A stretch of 64,000 nucleotides of DNA, taken from positions 1 to 64,000 of the forward strand of contig NZ_WBMS02000034.1 of the NCBI RefSeq assembly GCF_008923205.2. The letters are read 5' to 3'. Position 1 is the first letter of the stretch. Every line of letters begins with the position of its first letter. Source of the stretch: Actinomadura physcomitrii (GTDB lineage: Bacteria > Actinomycetota > Actinomycetes > Streptosporangiales > Streptosporangiaceae). The notes under the pieces were generated by a model, which made no database searches, was not told where the DNA came from, and saw only the letters and a program-made list of their open reading frames with translations. Both the position numbers and the translations under genes were made by a program. This document shows positions 61,255-64,000 of this stretch, piece by piece.

Positions 61255-64000
61255 ATGCGCACCGAGCGCGGGTCTGAACACGGAGCCGAGCACGTCCGGA
61301 TCGTCGTGCTCGGCCGGGTCGGCGTGGAACGGGCCGGCCGGCGGACGCTGCCCTCCTCCGGCATCGCCCGCGCGCTGCTCGGCGCGCTCGCCCTCGCCGG
61401 GCTCGCCGGGCTGTCCGGCCTCGGCGACGACACGCTCAAGTCGCTGCTGTGGGGCGCCCGCGAGACCGTCATCTCCGACTCGACCCTCGCCGTCGCCGTC
61501 TACCGGCTGCGCCGCTGGCTGACCGAGACCGCGGGGCCGGGCGTCGAGGTCGTCCGCACCACCAACGGGTACGCGCTGGAGCTGCCGGGCGCCGACATCG
61601 ACGCGGCCGCGTTCCGCCGCGCGGTCGCCGACGCGGCCATGCTGCCGACCGACCGGCGCGCCGGCGCGCTGGAGCGGGCGCTCGGGCTGTGGCGGGGCCG
61701 CGCGCTGGAGGACGTGTCGCCCGACTCCGTCGACCAGGCCGCCGTCGACCGGCTGGAACGCGAGCGGGTCGAGGCGGCGATGGAGCACGCCCGGACGGCG
61801 CTCGCCGCCGGTTCGCCCGAGCGCGCGCTGCCGCACCTGAACCCGCTGGTGCGCGCCCACCCGCTCGACGAGCAGCTCCTCACCGTGTGGATCGAGGTGC
61901 TCGCGGCGTGCGGGCGGCAGGCCGAGGCGCTGGAGGCCTACGAGGAGGCGCGGGTCCGGCTGCTCGACCAGCTCGGCGTGGATCCCGGGCCCGAGCTGCG
62001 CGACGTCCACGTCCGCGTGCTGCGCCAGGAGACCGCCGCCGGTCCGGGCCCCGCCGGGCCGCCGCGGGACGAGCCCGCCGCCGCCGCCGCAGACGCCGAA
62101 GCCGAAGGCGCTGCCGACACCGACGCCGACGGTGACGGCGACCGCGTCCGTCCCGAGCGGCCGAGCCAGCTGCCGCCCGCCGTGCCCGACTTCACCGGCC
62201 GCGGCGACCAGATCGACAGCATGCTCGCGCTGCTGTCCGCCGGCGACGGCGACGAGCCCGTGTCGGTGCCGGCCGTCGCCGGGATGGGCGGCATCGGCAA
62301 GACGGCCCTCGCCGTGCACATCGCGCACCGCGTCCGCGACGCCTTCCCCGGCGGGCAGCTCTTCGTGGACCTGCGCGGCGCCGAACGCGACCCCGCCGAC
62401 CCCGCCGAGGTGCTCGGCCGGTTCCTGCGCGCGCTCGGCGTCAACGCCGCCGCCGTCCCGGAGAGCCCCGGCGAGCGCGCCGCGCTGTACCGCAGCATCC
62501 TCGCCGACCGGCGCATCCTCGTCGTGCTCGACAACGCCGCCGACGAGACGCAGGTCGAGCCGCTGCTGCCCGGCGGCCGGCTGTCCCGCGCCGTCATCAC
62601 CAGCCGCACCCGGCTCACCGCGCTGCCCGGCGCCCGGCTCATCGAGCTGGACGTGCTGCCCCCCGCGCAGTCCCTCGACCTGCTCGCGCACATCGCCGGC
62701 CGGGACCGGCTCGCCGCCGAGCCGCAGGCCGCCGCGGAGCTCGCCGGCATGTGCGGGCACCTGCCGCTCGCGCTGCGCGTCGCCGGCGCCCGCCTCGCCG
62801 CGAAGGCGCACTGGAGCATCGCCGGGTTCGTCCGCCGGATGCGCGAGCAGGGCCGGCTGGACGAGCTGACGCAGCGCGGCCTCAGCGTCCGCACCACCCT
62901 GCACCTCAGCTACCGGGGGCTCGGCGCCGAAGCGCGGCGGCTGTACCGGCTCCTCGGCCTCCTCGACGCCCCCGACTTCGCCTGCTGGACCGCCGCCGCG
63001 CTGCTGGACCGCCCGCCCGCCGAGGTCGCCGAACTGCTGGAGACGCTCGTCGACGCGCAGCTGCTGGAGGCCCGGCTCCCGGGCGCGAAGGTCCGCCCCG
63101 CGGTGCCCGGCACCGTCCGGTACCGGTTCCACGACCTCGTCCGCGACCACGCCCGCGAGCTGTGCCGGGAGCAGGACGCCCCGGACGAGCGCGCCGCGGC
63201 GCTGCGCCGCGCCCTCGGCGGCCTGCTGGCGCTCACCGACCGGGTCGTCGACCTGGTCACCGGCGGCGGCGACCGCCTCGCCGCGGGCCGCGCCGTCCGG
63301 TACCCGCTGGACGAGGCGGTCGTGCGGGGCACGCTCGCGCAGGCCCCCGACTGGTTCGAGGCCGAGCGGTTCGGGCTCACCACCGCGGTCCGGCAGGCGG
63401 CCCGGCTCGGCGAGGAGGCGCTGGCCTGGGAGATCGCGGTCCGCTCCGCCATTCTGTTCCAGCCCGCGCACTACACCGACGACTGGCAGCAGGTCATCGC
63501 GGACGCGCTGCCGGTCGTCCGGGCGGCGGGCGACCTGCGCGGCGAGGCGGCGCTGCTGGAGCGCTCGACGGACCTCGCGTGCGCGCGCCGCGACTACGAC
63601 CTGGCGCTGCGGTCCGTCCGGGCCGCGCTGCGGCTGTTCGAGGAGACCGAGAACCCGCACGGCACCGCGCTCGCGCTCCGCCAGCTCGCGACCGTGCACC
63701 GGATGATGGGGCGGTTCGGCGACGCCGAGTCCGACGGAGGGCGGGCCCGCGAGCTGTTCCAGCGGGTCGGCGACGTCGCGGGCGAGTCGCACGCCGTCCT
63801 GGTGATCGGCTGCGCCCAGTACGAGCGCGGCGACGCCCGCGACGCGCTCGGCGTGCTCACCATGGCGCGCGACCTGGCGCGCCGCGCCCGCTACACCGGC
63901 GTCGAGCTGCAGGCGGTGTACTGGATCGGGCAGGCGCTGCTCGCCCTCGGCCGCCCCGGCGAGGCTAGGCCGCTGTTCGAGCACATCGACGAGGCGGGCA
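61255..64000 (+). CDS. SARP/AfsR-type regulator with NB-ARC and TPR domains, 3' end outside
   Basis: The open frame has 915 codons and no stop inside the window. It begins MRTERGSEHGAEHVRIVVLG; a GTG three codons earlier is also possible. The N-terminal DNA-binding region is followed by a BTAD domain (RLLDQLGVDPGPELRDVHVR) and an acidic Ala/Asp linker (about 280-305). The NB-ARC ATPase shows GMGGIGKT, RILVVLDNA and GHLPLALR. TPR-like repeats begin near residue 760. Such proteins activate antibiotic or developmental genes. The gene next to it is unseen. Confidence 0.92.
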   Translation, partial: MRTERGSEHGAEHVRIVVLGRVGVERAGRRTLPSSGIARALLGALALAGLAGLSGLGDDTLKSLLWGARETVISDSTLAVAVYRLRRWLTETAGPGVEVVRTTNGYALELPGADIDAAAFRRAVADAAMLPTDRRAGALERALGLWRGRALEDVSPDSVDQAAVDRLERERVEAAMEHARTALAAGSPERALPHLNPLVRAHPLDEQLLTVWIEVLAACGRQAEALEAYEEARVRLLDQLGVDPGPELRDVHVRVLRQETAAGPGPAGPPRDEPAAAAADAEAEGAADTDADGDGDRVRPERPSQLPPAVPDFTGRGDQIDSMLALLSAGDGDEPVSVPAVAGMGGIGKTALAVHIAHRVRDAFPGGQLFVDLRGAERDPADPAEVLGRFLRALGVNAAAVPESPGERAALYRSILADRRILVVLDNAADETQVEPLLPGGRLSRAVITSRTRLTALPGARLIELDVLPPAQSLDLLAHIAGRDRLAAEPQAAAELAGMCGHLPLALRVAGARLAAKAHWSIAGFVRRMREQGRLDELTQRGLSVRTTLHLSYRGLGAEARRLYRLLGLLDAPDFACWTAAALLDRPPAEVAELLETLVDAQLLEARLPGAKVRPAVPGTVRYRFHDLVRDHARELCREQDAPDERAAALRRALGGLLALTDRVVDLVTGGGDRLAAGRAVRYPLDEAVVRGTLAQAPDWFEAERFGLTTAVRQAARLGEEALAWEIAVRSAILFQPAHYTDDWQQVIADALPVVRAAGDLRGEAALLERSTDLACARRDYDLALRSVRAALRLFEETENPHGTALALRQLATVHRMMGRFGDAESDGGRARELFQRVGDVAGESHAVLVIGCAQYERGDARDALGVLTMARDLARRARYTGVELQAVYWIGQALLALGRPGEARPLFEHIDEAG

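Noticed and set aside
61219..63984. 921-codon minus-strand open frame opposite the SARP/NB-ARC gene
   Set aside because: The opposite strand encodes an unmistakable BTAD/NB-ARC/TPR protein; the minus frame is Gly/Val/Arg shadow sequence.

Overview
The window is high-GC actinobacterial DNA. The GC-rich third codon positions, frequent GTG starts, and genes such as bldC, DUF3073, LpqY/SugABC-type transport, GlxA and SARP/NB-ARC regulators point to a filamentous actinomycete. The family mix fits the Streptosporangiales, for example an Actinomadura-like organism, but the genus is an inference. No rRNA, tRNA or CRISPR array was seen. Gene density is otherwise chromosomal.

Left edge (1-6.3 kb) is accessory DNA. 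It holds the tail of an IS982-type transposase abutting a truncated IS110-type transposase, a decayed gene with an in-frame stop, and a two-gene AAA15 ATPase/RloB pair (1422-3337) that is visibly AT-richer than everything around it and looks like a transferred anti-phage module. An XRE/TPR regulator-flavoprotein pair faces two small unknown genes.

The 6.3-30 kb stretch is mostly core: secreted coiled-coil and subtilisin-like proteins, a membrane Ser/Thr kinase homologue that has lost its catalytic Asp, purF-purM, DUF3073, a valine-dehydrogenase-type enzyme, BldC, TetR and LacI regulators, a cell-wall amidase lipoprotein, a methyltransferase, a cation/Ca exchanger, pyrD, a Trp/Arg-rich repeat membrane protein, and an ammonium transporter with GlnR-like boxes upstream.

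From 30.7 to 35.2 kb lies a complete four-gene sugar ABC importer resembling the mycobacterial trehalose importer LpqY-SugABC. It is followed by DUF2071, a polysaccharide deacetylase and small disordered proteins.

Between 36.9 and 47.1 kb the chromosome shows repeated decay: a decarboxylase scrap, a LuxR remnant, a SARP regulator that has lost its NB-ARC core, a doubly frameshifted oxidoreductase, an orphan histidine kinase, and a VOC-gene remnant ending in a G14/C17 homopolymer. Intact genes among them are an AhpD-like/Rrf2 pair, arylamine N-acetyltransferase, PadR with a membrane partner, and AraC with an alpha/beta hydrolase.

The right part (47-64 kb) carries an ECF-like sigma factor with a CU044_5270 partner, Uma2, a second Glu/Leu/Phe/Val-type dehydrogenase divergent from an Lrp regulator, a TetR regulator facing a monooxygenase across a promoter bracketed by four operator-like palindromes, purC, a phosphotransferase, an RsbW-like ATPase overlapping an unreported 48-residue basic protein, GlxA plus DJ-1, a CocE/NonD hydrolase, peptide deformylase, and a SARP/NB-ARC regulator that runs off the right edge.
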